From DOZZ01 sp963792655 (GTDB lineage: Bacteria; Acidobacteriota; Terriglobia; Bryobacterales; Bryobacteraceae): 64,000 bases of DNA. The position numbers and the translations under genes were made by a program. Below are positions 46,679 through 56,070 of this stretch, one piece after another. The stretch is taken from the NCBI GenBank assembly GCA_963792655.1, contig CAWBWU010000006.1:124001-188000 (forward strand). Reading direction: 5' to 3'. The notes under the pieces are model-generated. The model was given only the letters and a program-made list of their open reading frames with translations. It was not told the DNA's origin and made no database searches. Positions within the stretch are counted from its first letter, which is position 1; every line of letters starts with the position of its first letter.

Positions 46679-47198
46679 CTACTCCGAGCGAGCGATACGG
46701 CAAAGCACGATCAATTGGCCGAGGTGCCGCTGCGTGTGTTCCGCAATGTGAATGGCCAGGCCGATCGCGGGCACTGCAATTCGCGCGCGCCCCACATAAC
46801 AGGTTTGCCCGAAATCAGCTTCGCGTAACGAGGAAATCGCCGCGTGAGCGCGCCGAATCGCGTCACCGGCGTTGTCGAGCAGTTCCTGGAGTGAGCCAGT
46901 AGCGCTGTGTTCATCGGCGAGCGACTGCAGTTGATCCGGCGACAAGGCTCTGCCCATTAAGGTAGGTCAACAACCGGTCAATGCTGCCCGCGATGTGTTT
47001 TAGTTGGAAGCCGATCGTGGAGGGCCCGGCTGGCCCGGTCCACAGTTGGCCGTCAGTGATTCCTGCTGTAAACCGAGGAAGGTCTTCAGCGACTTGCTCC
47101 AGCGCGCGGAGCACACCGGCCACAGCGGCAGGAACGGTATCGAGAGGACCACGCAGCCAGGGTTCAGGTTGGGCCGGCATCGGCTTGCAGGCTATCAC
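46679..47198 (-). CDS. DinB-family protein (frameshifted near 46953)
   Basis: The first part (MPAQPEPWLRGPLDTVPAAV, GFQLKHIAGSIDRLLTYLNG) joins, by skipping one G in a GGG run near 46953, to RALSPDQLQSLADE and AIHIAEHTQRHLGQLIVL. The His residues in LKHIAGS and HIAEHTQRHLGQ are the metal ligands of the DinB four-helix fold. Joined length is up to 172 residues (the true start may be ATG 47180). DinB proteins often act as thiol-transferases with bacillithiol or mycothiol-like cofactors, but many are unassigned. Confidence 0.72.
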
Positions 47199-47263
47199 GG
47201 GAAGTAATCGCCCGCGCTACTCTTTGACCGCGTGACATAATCTATGGTCCACAGGGTTTCTTC

Positions 47264-48406
47264 ATGGCTTATCGTTCCTTGCGTACCTTCGGTCTCCTTA
47301 TATCCGTGAGCTGCTTGCTCCCCGGTCAGGGTTCAAAAGCACCCGCTCCGCCGGTTTCCACGCGGTCCAATACGTTGCCTTCTGCGGCGTTAAACGGAAC
47401 TGACCGGATCGCAGCGATTCCGTACATTACCGGGACGGTGAAGATGGAAGACGGCACGCCTCCGCCGGAATCCGTTCTTATCGAGCGGTACTGCGGACCG
47501 CGCCGCACTCCTGCCGCGCACACTGACTCACAGGGACATTTTTCATTCCAGATGAATCGGGCCGGCGAAATGATTTTGCCGGATGCGAGCGAGTCATCTG
47601 CGGGTCCCGGGTTACGTCAGACGGGGAATGCCGGTTCGCAGACACGCTCGAGCGCCGGCGACTGTGAGTTGCTCGCGGTCATGCCCGGCTACCGGTCTGA
47701 CACCGTATACCTGGGGCGCTTACGCAGGCTGGACGATTCCAACATAGGGACGATCGTTCTGCACCGCGTTACGAATGCGACTGCTCCAACGGTTAGCGCG
47801 ACGCTGTTGAACGCGCCGAAGGATGCGCGAGCGGCCTACGATCGCGCCATCGAAGAGGTGCGGAGCGGCAAGCCGGATGCGGCCATGGAAGATCTTCATC
47901 GCGCTGTGGAACTGCATCCCACGTTTGCCGCGGCATGGTACCAACTTGGCCATTTACAGATGGCGGCGGATCCGTCTCAGGCGCGCGTGTCACTCTCGAA
48001 GTCGATTGCTGCCGACGCGAAGTATGTCAGTCCGTATCTTGACTTAGCGCTGATTGAGGTACGCGAGAAGCATTGGAACGAGGCACTGGAGGCGACCTCG
48101 AAGGCAATTCAACTCAACGCTGTTGATTATCCGCTCGTTTATTTCTACCGCAGCGTTGCTGAATTCAACACGGATCATCTGGACGACGCGGAGAAAAGTG
48201 CGCTGCAGGCTGATCGCCTGGACACCGGGCAGCGCTACCCCAAAATTCAACAACTTCTGGCTGAAGTGCTGATGCAAAAGCACGACTACGTAGGCGCTGC
48301 CGAACATATGCGTGAGTATTTGAAGCGAGCGCCCAAAGCTCCAGATGCGGAGAAGTCCAGAGTTGAGCTGGCAGCGATGGAAAAAGCGTCTGAGGCGAAA
48401 CGCTAA
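47264..48406 (+). CDS. Exported TPR protein with carboxypeptidase-regulatory-like domain
   Basis: The 380-residue protein has a signal-like N-terminus (FGLLISVSCLLPGQGSKA). A beta-sandwich region follows (ITGTVKMEDGTPPPESVLIE, then GHFSFQMNRAGEM and ELLAVMPGYRSDTVYLGRL). At about residues 185-370 there are tetratricopeptide repeats (AAYDRAIEEVRSGKPDAAME, HPTFAAAWYQLGHLQMAAD, EKHWNEALEATSKAIQLNAV). TPR proteins build complexes; the partner is not evident. It is divergent from the DinB gene. Confidence 0.72.
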   Translation: MAYRSLRTFGLLISVSCLLPGQGSKAPAPPVSTRSNTLPSAALNGTDRIAAIPYITGTVKMEDGTPPPESVLIERYCGPRRTPAAHTDSQGHFSFQMNRAGEMILPDASESSAGPGLRQTGNAGSQTRSSAGDCELLAVMPGYRSDTVYLGRLRRLDDSNIGTIVLHRVTNATAPTVSATLLNAPKDARAAYDRAIEEVRSGKPDAAMEDLHRAVELHPTFAAAWYQLGHLQMAADPSQARVSLSKSIAADAKYVSPYLDLALIEVREKHWNEALEATSKAIQLNAVDYPLVYFYRSVAEFNTDHLDDAEKSALQADRLDTGQRYPKIQQLLAEVLMQKHDYVGAAEHMREYLKRAPKAPDAEKSRVELAAMEKASEAKR

Positions 48407-48422
48407 ACCAGGCACGCGCAGA

Positions 48423-49535
48423 CTATTTACTTTGCTGAACCATTTGCCTGCGAATCCGGGTACTTACCGCACTTAGACCTGACTTATTGAAAAGGATCAC
48501 TAGCCCCTCGGCTGTGTTGTTCGACAACACAGGATTCCGGTACTCCCAGTTGTACCTCGCAGCTTCCGACGGCGCAAAGTGAAACTCAGGTGCTAACTGT
48601 TCCAGGATCGCTTCGGCTTGGGCAACTGCTGGTCCGCTAAATACAAAATCTGCATCCGACAAGTTATGCAGCGCGTACTCCGGCTTCAGTGCATTCTTCA
48701 GGCGCCAGCCATCTGCCGAGTGAACCAGCAAACCACGCGCAACAGGATCGATGCCGGCCAGAATCGCGGCCGCACGCAGCCAGTTCACTACCTTGGGTTC
48801 ATTGCCTAAAGTAGGCGCGGCGTGTGCGCTTGCCTGGGTAATGATGAGTTCAGCCGGCAAGCCCCGCGCCATTGACTCAGCCAGGCCCAGTATGTGGTGC
48901 GCGGGTGTCTTGGTGCCGTTCGTTGCATCGCCACCGAAGCTGAGCTCATTCGATTCAGTTCCATCCGCATTCCACTGGAAAACAAAAGTCTTGGCCCAGT
49001 CATGCCAAAGCGGGGCGGCGGTAAGGATGTCCGAGTCACTGTCCAAGCTATGTATGTCGCGGTAAATCGCACGCCAGCTTAAAGCCGAGGCCTCGTTGAC
49101 CGCCACGTGAACGGTGAGGCCGCCAGGATAAGAGTGATGACCGTGGAAGCTGCTACCCGGCGCTGAGTAGTAGGACTGCGGCACCTCCGGGCAGTCGCTC
49201 GCTTCGTTCTTCAATGGCGGAAAAACACCGGATTCAAGATCGGGCCCTTGCTCGATCAAGTGCTCGTCTTTCAGTGCCTGCAACAACTGTCGCTTGCGCG
49301 CCTGGTCGACGCCTTTGCGAGACACAACACACACGCCGGAGTCGCGCAAGATCGCCTGCGTCTCGCGGCGCAGCAAAGGATCGCGGATGGAAGCGGCAGC
49401 GCGCTCCAGACGCGCCCGCGCGGCTTTCACCACCGGCGATCGCGCGGCGATGGCCAGAGCCCGTGCGTTACCCGCACCAATGGTTTGCGCCAGAGCGCCG
49501 CCTGCACAGAGAACTAACAGAACCAGACGCAACAT
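48423..49535 (-). CDS. Exported HD-domain phosphohydrolase-like protein
   Basis: The 370-residue protein has a signal peptide (MLRLVLLVLCAGGALAQ). The central part matches the HD superfamily: HGHHSYPGGLTVHVAVN (first metal His), LWHDWAK (the HD dyad with following Lys) and surrounding helices, in the order seen in YhaM-type exonucleases. HD enzymes cleave phosphoester bonds in nucleotides or RNA. An exported HD enzyme would act on extracellular or periplasmic nucleotides or nucleic acids. I infer the HD assignment from motifs only. Confidence 0.6.
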   Translation of the reverse strand: MLRLVLLVLCAGGALAQTIGAGNARALAIAARSPVVKAARARLERAAASIRDPLLRRETQAILRDSGVCVVSRKGVDQARKRQLLQALKDEHLIEQGPDLESGVFPPLKNEASDCPEVPQSYYSAPGSSFHGHHSYPGGLTVHVAVNEASALSWRAIYRDIHSLDSDSDILTAAPLWHDWAKTFVFQWNADGTESNELSFGGDATNGTKTPAHHILGLAESMARGLPAELIITQASAHAAPTLGNEPKVVNWLRAAAILAGIDPVARGLLVHSADGWRLKNALKPEYALHNLSDADFVFSGPAVAQAEAILEQLAPEFHFAPSEAARYNWEYRNPVLSNNTAEGLVILFNKSGLSAVSTRIRRQMVQQSK

Positions 49536-49544
49536 GCAGCCCGC

Positions 49545-51152
49545 TTAAATGGGCGTGATCAATCGCGTCTCGGTGCCGATGCGAACCGCGTGCGTGAGGG
49601 TCTGATCCGGTGGCAGGCCGAGCAAACGAGGGCGAATGGACATGAGTACATGATGCACTTCTTTGTCGCGCGAGTACTTACGGAACAACGGACCAATCAC
49701 GGGTAAGTTACCCAGGCCCCAGACCGAAGTCCAGGTTTTTGAGACACCCTCATTGATCAGCCCCGCCACCAGCGCATACTCGCCATTCTTCAGCCGCACG
49801 GTGCTGGTCAGCTTGCGATTCGAGATGATCGGAATACCGTTGAGCGCGGTACCGGTAAGCACCTCAAAATCGGTATCGAGATCGAGCGTCATCTCCGACA
49901 TGCCATGAATGTGTGGCGTGATCTTTACTGTGATTCCTAGGTCTTCGAAGGTATAGGAAGGCGCCGGTACGGAACTACTGCCCGCTACTCCAACTGCAGC
50001 GTTATTCGAATAACCTCCGGTCAACACGGGATACTTATCGCCAACGTGGAGAGTGGCGGGCTGATTGTCCGATGAGCGGATCTGGGTGCGCAGCAGTTGC
50101 CGCAGCGCGCTGTTGTTCAACGTAGCGTAGATAGACGGGTTCAGCACTCCGATGCCGAACATCGTCTTGCCCCCGCCGAACGTCAGTAGTCCTGCGGTCG
50201 AAGATATCGTGGGAGCCGATCGCAGGAAACTGCCCAGGTAAGTTACCGGCAGAACCGCATTCCAATCGATGCCGATATTCATCAGGTCAGACTCATCTAC
50301 TTCGAGGAACTCGACATCGGCAACCATCTGCGTGCGATACCGCAGCAGGTCTGACAGGATCACTTCCGCGGCGCGCACGCGCGAGACGCGGTCGCGCAAC
50401 ACAATCATATTTGCCTGCGAATCCCACGAGATCTTTTCGACGCCCACGGTCTGCCGGATGACCTGCGCGATCTCGACCATTTCCTGCGACTGCAGCAAAT
50501 TGGGCAAAGGGACCGCGGCGGTGGCTGTCTGCTCCAGATCGTTGCGCTTGGCGGGGGTGTCGGCGGCAACCAGCATCAGCTTGGGCCCGATCGGCACGAC
50601 AAACGTCGACGAGACCGCTTCGGCTGCGTGTAGCGCCTCGCGAAAGTCCGCCTGCTCCAGATTCAGATGTACCGGCGCGGTTGTCGGGAAGTCGCTATCG
50701 AAAACCACCTCCAGGCCGTACATTCGCGCGACGGCTTCGTACAACGGCTTAGGCGCGAGAAAAAGGTGAACAGGCTGGGTGCCCGGCTGCCCCTGCAGCT
50801 CAACCGGCGTGCGGGCCTGCCGTGCCGCGGCGAACTCCCGGGCAGTGAGGCTGTCGAACACTTCTTCTGGATTTACGACGGTTGCGGAGTCGCCCGGTGC
50901 TGCTGCCACCACGGGTGGCGATTGCTGGGCAGCACGCTCGCGCAGAGCTTCCGCGCTGTTCGCGAATTTTCGATTACCCGGAGACGCCGCTGCCGCCTGT
51001 GAGTAAAGCAGAAACGCTTCGGTGTATTTGCCGGCCTTCTCTGCCTTGCGCGCCGACCGGTATAGCTGCCTCGGGGAGGCTGCCGCCAGCATCTGCGCGC
51101 CGGCCAGAATGAAGGCCAGGGTTACGGATGCAAACGGCGAACGCAGTTTCAC
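49545..51152 (-). CDS. Secretin-family outer-membrane pore protein
   Basis: The 535-residue protein has a signal peptide (VTLAFILAGAQMLAAASP) and a TPR-like start (RKAEKAGKYTEAFLLYSQAA). An STN-type short domain (YEAVARMYGLEVVFDSDFPT) and a secretin N-domain (QVIRQTVGVEKISWDSQANM) follow. The C-terminal secretin beta region has SYTFEDLGITVKITPHIHG and ENGEYALVAGL-type repeats ending near VIGPLFRKYSRDKEVHHVL. Secretins form pores for type II secretion or type IV pili. No partner genes are adjacent, so its apparatus is unknown. Confidence 0.82.
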   Translation of the reverse strand: MKLRSPFASVTLAFILAGAQMLAAASPRQLYRSARKAEKAGKYTEAFLLYSQAAAASPGNRKFANSAEALRERAAQQSPPVVAAAPGDSATVVNPEEVFDSLTAREFAAARQARTPVELQGQPGTQPVHLFLAPKPLYEAVARMYGLEVVFDSDFPTTAPVHLNLEQADFREALHAAEAVSSTFVVPIGPKLMLVAADTPAKRNDLEQTATAAVPLPNLLQSQEMVEIAQVIRQTVGVEKISWDSQANMIVLRDRVSRVRAAEVILSDLLRYRTQMVADVEFLEVDESDLMNIGIDWNAVLPVTYLGSFLRSAPTISSTAGLLTFGGGKTMFGIGVLNPSIYATLNNSALRQLLRTQIRSSDNQPATLHVGDKYPVLTGGYSNNAAVGVAGSSSVPAPSYTFEDLGITVKITPHIHGMSEMTLDLDTDFEVLTGTALNGIPIISNRKLTSTVRLKNGEYALVAGLINEGVSKTWTSVWGLGNLPVIGPLFRKYSRDKEVHHVLMSIRPRLLGLPPDQTLTHAVRIGTETRLITPI

Positions 51153-51203
51153 TTACATCTATGACGCACTGCGAGCCGCTTCCGTGCATGCGATTCTGAA
51201 AAC

Positions 51204-52271
51204 GTGAGGATGACGGACTCGATCACTCGCTACATGCGCAACGAGTGGATCCACGTCGTGATCCCAGTTTGCGTCTTACTGCTGACGCTGGTCGCAGTCT
51301 ATCTCGCGCGGCGCGTCTTCTTTGCCTTTTTGCAGCGTATGGCGGCGCGAACCTCCAGCCGCGCCATACCAATCGTCATCTCGACTCTGCGCGGCCCGGT
51401 GATGATCTGGGGCCTGATCCTCGGCCTGCACCTGGCGACGCAGTTTTCGCAACTCCCGCCGAAGTGGCTGCACTACACGGCACGCACGTTCCTGGTGTTG
51501 TGGATTCTGTCGCTCACGGTCATGGCTTCGCGGCTCGCGGGGAATCTCGTCAAGCATTACGGCAGCCGCATTAGCGGAGAGATGCCGGCCACCAGTTTGA
51601 CCCGCAGCCTCACGCAAATCTTTGTCGCGATGATCGGCGGGCTGATCCTGCTCAACCAGCTCGGCATATCGATCACGCCGCTCCTCACGGCACTAGGCGT
51701 CGGCGGCCTGGCTGTGGCGCTGGCGCTGCAGGATACGCTTTCAAACCTTTTCGCCGGCTTCTACATTTCGATCGCGGGCCAGTTGCGCCTGGGCGACTAT
51801 ATCCGGCTCAACTCCGGTGAGGAAGGTTTTGTCGCCGACATCAGTTGGCGCAGCACCACGGTGCGCACGCTGGCCAGCAACATGACGATCATTCCGAACT
51901 CAAAGCTCGCGCAGGCGATCGTGACGAACTTCAACTTGCCTGCGAAGGTGATGGCGGTTCCGGTGACGGTGGGCGTCAGTTACGATTGCGATCCGGACCG
52001 CGTCGAGGCCGTGCTGCTGGAAGAAGCCAAGCGGGCCACCGGAGAAGTTCCGGGACTGATGGCAGAACCTGCACCGAACGCCCGTCTCAACCCGGGTTTA
52101 GGAGATTGGGCGTTGCAGTTCACGTTGACTATCTATGTGAACGAGTTCTCTGAACAGTTTCGCGTGCAAAGTGAGATGCGCAAACGAATTCTGAAACGTT
52201 TCCGCCGCGAGAAGATCCAAATTCCATTCCCGATCCAAACGGTGTATTCGCCGACCGATGCGAGCCGGTGA
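51204..52271 (+). CDS. MscS-family mechanosensitive ion channel
   Basis: The frame opens at GTG 51204; ATG 51210 is an alternative. The 355-residue protein has five or so membrane helices (VVIPVCVLLLTLVAVYLA, FVAMIGGLILLNQLGISI) and the pore-lining TM3 with LTALGVGGLAVALALQDTLS. The cytoplasmic part follows (GQLRLGDYIRLNSGEEGFVA, then IIPNSKLAQAIVTNFN). MscS channels open under membrane tension to release solutes during osmotic down-shock. It is divergent from the secretin gene. Confidence 0.9.
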   Translation: MRMTDSITRYMRNEWIHVVIPVCVLLLTLVAVYLARRVFFAFLQRMAARTSSRAIPIVISTLRGPVMIWGLILGLHLATQFSQLPPKWLHYTARTFLVLWILSLTVMASRLAGNLVKHYGSRISGEMPATSLTRSLTQIFVAMIGGLILLNQLGISITPLLTALGVGGLAVALALQDTLSNLFAGFYISIAGQLRLGDYIRLNSGEEGFVADISWRSTTVRTLASNMTIIPNSKLAQAIVTNFNLPAKVMAVPVTVGVSYDCDPDRVEAVLLEEAKRATGEVPGLMAEPAPNARLNPGLGDWALQFTLTIYVNEFSEQFRVQSEMRKRILKRFRREKIQIPFPIQTVYSPTDASR

Positions 52272-52288
52272 GATCAAAAAACACCGGG

Positions 52289-53739
52289 TCAGCGGAGTTG
52301 ATAAAAGACGGAGCACTCGGGAAACTTCGTGCGCATCGCGTAGAGCGTGGGCAATTGCAACCTGTCGATGCCTTCCTCTTCTTCGCAACTGACCGCCGTT
52401 GCGTATTGCTTCGCGAGTAACTGCCGCTGCACTTCGGCAAGTGGCACCAGGTGGAACAGATGGGCCTCTTCGGGCGGAAGCGTTAACTTATGCCCGAAGG
52501 CAAACTCCATCCCAAACGGCGGCGGACGATGGGTCAGAAAGTAGATATGCTCGTCGGCCCACACGGGAGCACCGGGCGGCGTTACTTCCTGCACGCGCGC
52601 CGCGATTTTCTCGAATTGCGGCCAATGGAAATCTCCGACCTCATCGAACAGCGCACGCGCTAAACCCAGCGACATCAGAAGCGCGACCGCTGCTACTGCA
52701 TAACGCGGGGCCGCTGCCATGCGCGTCGCAACCACGTAGAGTCCGCCTGCAGCCAGGATCGACGCAAACGGCACGACCAGCACGAAGTAGCGCGCGAACG
52801 TCGGATGGGCAGTCGCTTCTTGAAACGCCAAGCCAACGGACAACGCGGCGCAGAGCCAGTATGGTGCTTTTTGCGCGCGCGGCCACCTACTACGCGTCAC
52901 CGCGATTAGCCCCACGATTGCAAGAGCGCCTATCAACAGGGCCTGCGGCGAGTCGATCCATGACGTTAGAACGTCGATGTCGTTGTGCGTCGCGTCTTCC
53001 CAATGCACGCGCCGAAACACCAGGTGGTATTGGAACAAGTTGAAGAGCACCTGACGCGGACCGCTGAGATACAGCCTGACGATCGGCAACACAGGAATCA
53101 CCGCGCCCGCAACGAAGGCAGCAGCTTTCGCGATGCGGCGCTGGGTGTTGTCGAACATCAACATCCAAAGCCACAGCACCGGAGCCGCTGGCGCGCTTAA
53201 CAACGAGCAACACGCCGCAGCCGATGCGCAGAACCCCGCCGCGGCAGCGTACAGGAGTCCGCGTCGCTCGGCAGCGTCACATGTCATGCAAAACGCCGCG
53301 ACCGAGAAGAACAGACAGATGCCGTAGGCTTGAGCGATTGTTCCAAACTGCACCACCAGCGTGCTCAAGCCGGTCATCAATGCGGCGGCCATTGCACCGG
53401 GCAATCTCCAGAGGCAATCGGGAATCGCGTGAACACGAAGTGTCCGGCGAGCACCGCGGCCCCTGTGCTCAGCAGCGCGGCCATCAGGTGCGTAATGCGC
53501 CAACCGCTTCCGGTCAGCGTCATCCACGCAGCATTCCAATAAGCGTTCAGCGGCGTCTGCGGGAAACAGAAATCAAGATAGGGCTGCTTGCCGCCCTGGA
53601 TCAGCTGTGCGGTGAGCAGGTGAAAGCCCTCGTCCCACGTGAAGGCCTGCGTTTGCGAGTAGATTGCGAGCGCAGCCGCGATCCCGGCGAACAGGGTCAG
53701 CAGCCGGAGGTGGTCCTGTCCGAATCGTCGCGCGGTCAC
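52289..53739 (-). CDS. PMT-like (GT39-type) membrane glycosyltransferase (frameshifted near 53415)
   Basis: The N-terminal part from GTG 53739 has a first membrane helix (LRLLTLFAGIAAALAIYSQ) and the acidic loop TWDEGFHLLTAQLIQGG, typical of GT39/GT83-like transferases. Near 53415 the frame shifts by minus one and continues as AMAAALMTGLSTLVVQFGTI, then further helices and the soluble end to 52289. Joined length is about 483 residues. These enzymes move a sugar from a polyprenyl phosphate to protein or glycan. It is preceded with a four-base overlap by a small membrane-protein gene. Confidence 0.68.
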
Positions 53740-53921
53740 CGGCGGTCAGGATTTCGAAACTGCCGGACGATGTTCACGATGAGCAACACGACGCCAATCA
53801 CCGCAAGCACCTCAGCAACGGGCAGCAGCCATGCGGCGGACGCAACGCGTCGCGCGGTGATGATCAACAACAGCGACAAGATGGTGGCCGTCAGGCCTGC
53901 GTAGCGCACCCAATTCCGCAT
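53736..53921 (-). CDS. Small two-helix membrane protein
   Basis: The 61-residue protein consists almost wholly of two hydrophobic helices (YAGLTATILSLLLIITARR and WLLPVAEVLAVIGVVLLIVN) with a charged end (RQFRNPDRR). It overlaps the start of the PMT-like gene by four bases, so translation is likely coupled. I do not recognise a family. A stabilising partner of the transferase is a plausible guess only. Confidence 0.55.
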   Translation of the reverse strand: MRNWVRYAGLTATILSLLLIITARRVASAAWLLPVAEVLAVIGVVLLIVNIVRQFRNPDRR

Positions 53922-53946
53922 GTGACAGTCTCTTCAGGACATTAAC

Positions 53947-55473
53947 ATGGGCGTGCTAGCCTTAACTACGGGTCATCTCAGAGGCATGCCGGAACAGATT
54001 CTCCTGCAGGGAAAACTGCTGGGAATTGAGGATTTTCTCGCCACTCAGCGAAGCTTGAACGAAGGAACCAGCGAACCGGAAACGGTTGCCGCGCGGTCGC
54101 TTTGGATTTCGCTCGTCTGCGAAGTACTGCCTCGCGCGCTGCTCGCCGAGTTCGACCTCGCGCGGGTGCTGTTGGGTTCGAGCGGCGGCGGTCAGTTCCT
54201 GCTGGTTTTGCCCGACACGGTACGCGATGCAGCGAACGCTTTCCTCGCGCACGCTGCGGCTCAGATTGATCGCGCCACGCTGCACACCGTGCGTCTGGTT
54301 TGGGCAAGCACCGAGAACCTGGGCGATTGGACTGTCGTGCGCAAGCGTCTGAACGAAGCGCTCGCCGCGACCGAGAATACACCGCTGGCGGAAGCGCCCA
54401 GCTTCGAACCATTTATAGCGGGCAGTGACCCGGACCTCTTCACGCCGGAGCTTGCGGCACAGTTGCGCAGTGCTGATCAGATTGGCTGGTCGCCAGATCT
54501 ACCCGGCATCATCACCACCGAACCGGCGAAACATCGTTGGCCGCTCGGGCCCTATCTTTCGCTCGACGGAATTCTGCTCACGCGTGAAGCAGCGCCCGGC
54601 AAACAGGGTGCAGCCGCGGCGCCGTCGGACTTTCTCGAACGCGCGCATGGCCGGCCGCTCTGGGGCGTGCTTCGCGGCAATGCCGATCACTTCGCGATTC
54701 GTTTGCGCCGGGTCAACAGCATCGAAGAGCACGTGCAGATCTCGGTGCTGTACAAGCAGTTTTTCGCAGGCGAACTAAACGTGCCGAACAGGCCCGATGA
54801 ATTTCGCGGCAAGTTTTCCATCCTCTATTCCGGCGGCAACGACTTCGCGGTGTACGGCAGTTGGGATGCGCTGATCGAGTTCGCGCGCGAACTGCACGGC
54901 ACCTTCGAGCGCTTCGCAGCCGAGAACTTGCATGAATTTCCGGGGCAGGAAGGCAAAACGATCACGATGGCGCTCGCGCTCTCGGAAGATCCGAATGAGC
55001 CGTTAGCCGCGCTGTTCGAGCAGGCCGGTCGCAATCTCGCGGTTGCGAAAGCCGAAGATAAAGATTGCATCTACCTGCTTGACCGCGTGCTCGAGTGGAA
55101 GCAGCTCGACGAAGCTTCGGACTTGAAAGATTCCATCTCGCGCGTGAGCGAAGAGTTCAAAGCGGGCCGGCAATTTCTGGAACATCTTTCGCGCTTGTAC
55201 TGGAAGGTGTCGACGGCAGAGTCGACGTCCGATCATGACAAGCTGCTATCACGCGCCTATCGTTTCCAGCGCCGGTACTCACGCGCTGCGGGATCGAAGC
55301 GGGAGCGCGAGTTTCAAAAGTTGCGGACGCATTTGATTAGTGAGATTGTGGGGCGAAACGTCAAGCCTGCGCCGGGTAAGCAGTTGCGCCTGAGGCCGGC
55401 CGGCGTTGTTGCCCTCGAATGGGCACGCCTGCTGAAGCGAAGCGACGCGGCTGGCGCGCGACAAGAGGTTTAG
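53947..55473 (+). CDS. csm1: Cas10/Csm1, type III-A, lacking HD domain and with degenerate palm motifs
   Basis: ATG 53947 is supported by AGGA seven bases upstream; upstream DNA belongs to opposite-strand genes, so no HD domain can be hidden there. The 508-residue protein starts directly in the first palm domain (LLQGKLLGIEDFLATQRS). The second palm keeps the Csm1 pattern but reads WGVLRGNADHF (Asn245 where Asp is usual) and YSGGNDFAVYG (Asn298 in the GGDD position). The region between the palms has no cysteine, so the zinc element is gone too. The C-terminal helical domain is present (FQRRYSRAAGSKREREFQKL). Single-strand DNase and cyclic oligoadenylate synthesis are therefore unlikely; a scaffold role remains. 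It is the first gene of the csm operon. Confidence 0.85.
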   Translation: MGVLALTTGHLRGMPEQILLQGKLLGIEDFLATQRSLNEGTSEPETVAARSLWISLVCEVLPRALLAEFDLARVLLGSSGGGQFLLVLPDTVRDAANAFLAHAAAQIDRATLHTVRLVWASTENLGDWTVVRKRLNEALAATENTPLAEAPSFEPFIAGSDPDLFTPELAAQLRSADQIGWSPDLPGIITTEPAKHRWPLGPYLSLDGILLTREAAPGKQGAAAAPSDFLERAHGRPLWGVLRGNADHFAIRLRRVNSIEEHVQISVLYKQFFAGELNVPNRPDEFRGKFSILYSGGNDFAVYGSWDALIEFARELHGTFERFAAENLHEFPGQEGKTITMALALSEDPNEPLAALFEQAGRNLAVAKAEDKDCIYLLDRVLEWKQLDEASDLKDSISRVSEEFKAGRQFLEHLSRLYWKVSTAESTSDHDKLLSRAYRFQRRYSRAAGSKREREFQKLRTHLISEIVGRNVKPAPGKQLRLRPAGVVALEWARLLKRSDAAGARQEV

Positions 55474-55475
55474 AA

Positions 55476-56046
55476 ATGGCTGAAGAGCAAACGCAGAACA
55501 AAGGTCCGCAGAACCGTCCGCCTCGCGAAGGCCGCGGCGCTAATGAAGGGCGCCCTGGTGGTGGCGGCGGGCCGCAGCGTGGTGGTCCACCACGTGGGGA
55601 TCGCGGTCCGGATCGCGGTGGTGATCGGGGCGGCGACCGTGGGGGTGATCGTGGTGGCGAGCGGCGCTTCGGCGGGCCCGGCGGCGGCGAGAGGCGTTTT
55701 GAATTTCCCGACATCGATCTCGACAAACTGCTGACCGACAGTCTGTATCTTGATAACCAGGCGCACGGCATCGTGAGCCGCATCAAAGATATGGACAGCG
55801 GCACCAAGACACAGTTGCGGCGGCTCTACAATGCTGTGCGCCGCGCAGTGCGGGCGCCCGAAACCGAACGGCAGCACCAGTTTGTGATGTTGCGCGCGCG
55901 TCTTGCCTACACGATCGCGCGGCATTCTTTGCGCAGCCTCGACCAGATTGAAAAGCTGCTGCTTGCAGGTCACGCGCAAGAACGAAGCGAAGGGCTACGA
56001 ACGCTTCCGCGATCTGTTCGAAGCCATCGTTGCTTACAACGAGTAA
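55476..56046 (+). CDS. csm2: Csm2 small subunit with RGG-rich N-terminal extension (frameshifted near 55965)
   Basis: It starts two bases after csm1. Residues 1-75 are an Arg/Gly-rich extension (RPPREGRGANEGRPGGGG, GDRGPDRGGDRGGDRGGDRG). The helical Csm2 core follows (LDNQAHGIVSRIKDMDSGTK, FVMLRARLAYTIARHSLRSL). After EKLLL the frame breaks near 55965. One base over, the conserved Csm2 end appears: VTRKNEAKGYERFRDLFEAI then VAYNE and TAA at 56044. Without the shift it would read to 56063 with an unrelated end. Joined length is 189 residues. Csm2 subunits line the belly of the complex along the crRNA-target duplex; the RGG extension is not part of the usual family. Confidence 0.78.
55596..55670 (+). 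repeat. GGDR-coding short repeats in csm2
   Basis: About five imperfect 12-base units encode GDRG, PDRG, GDRG, GDRG, GDRG before GERRFGG. They form the core of the RGG-like extension. Codon choice varies between units (GGT, GGG, GGC and CGC, CGG, CGT), so this is not a fresh duplication. Confidence 0.7.
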
Positions 56047-56070
56047 GCGCCCACGACGAGTAAAGGAAAC

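Noticed and set aside
55596..55670. Short repeats in csm2 as a possible CRISPR-like array
   Set aside because: Units are 12 bases, imperfect and in frame, with no unique spacers. They encode the GGDR segment.
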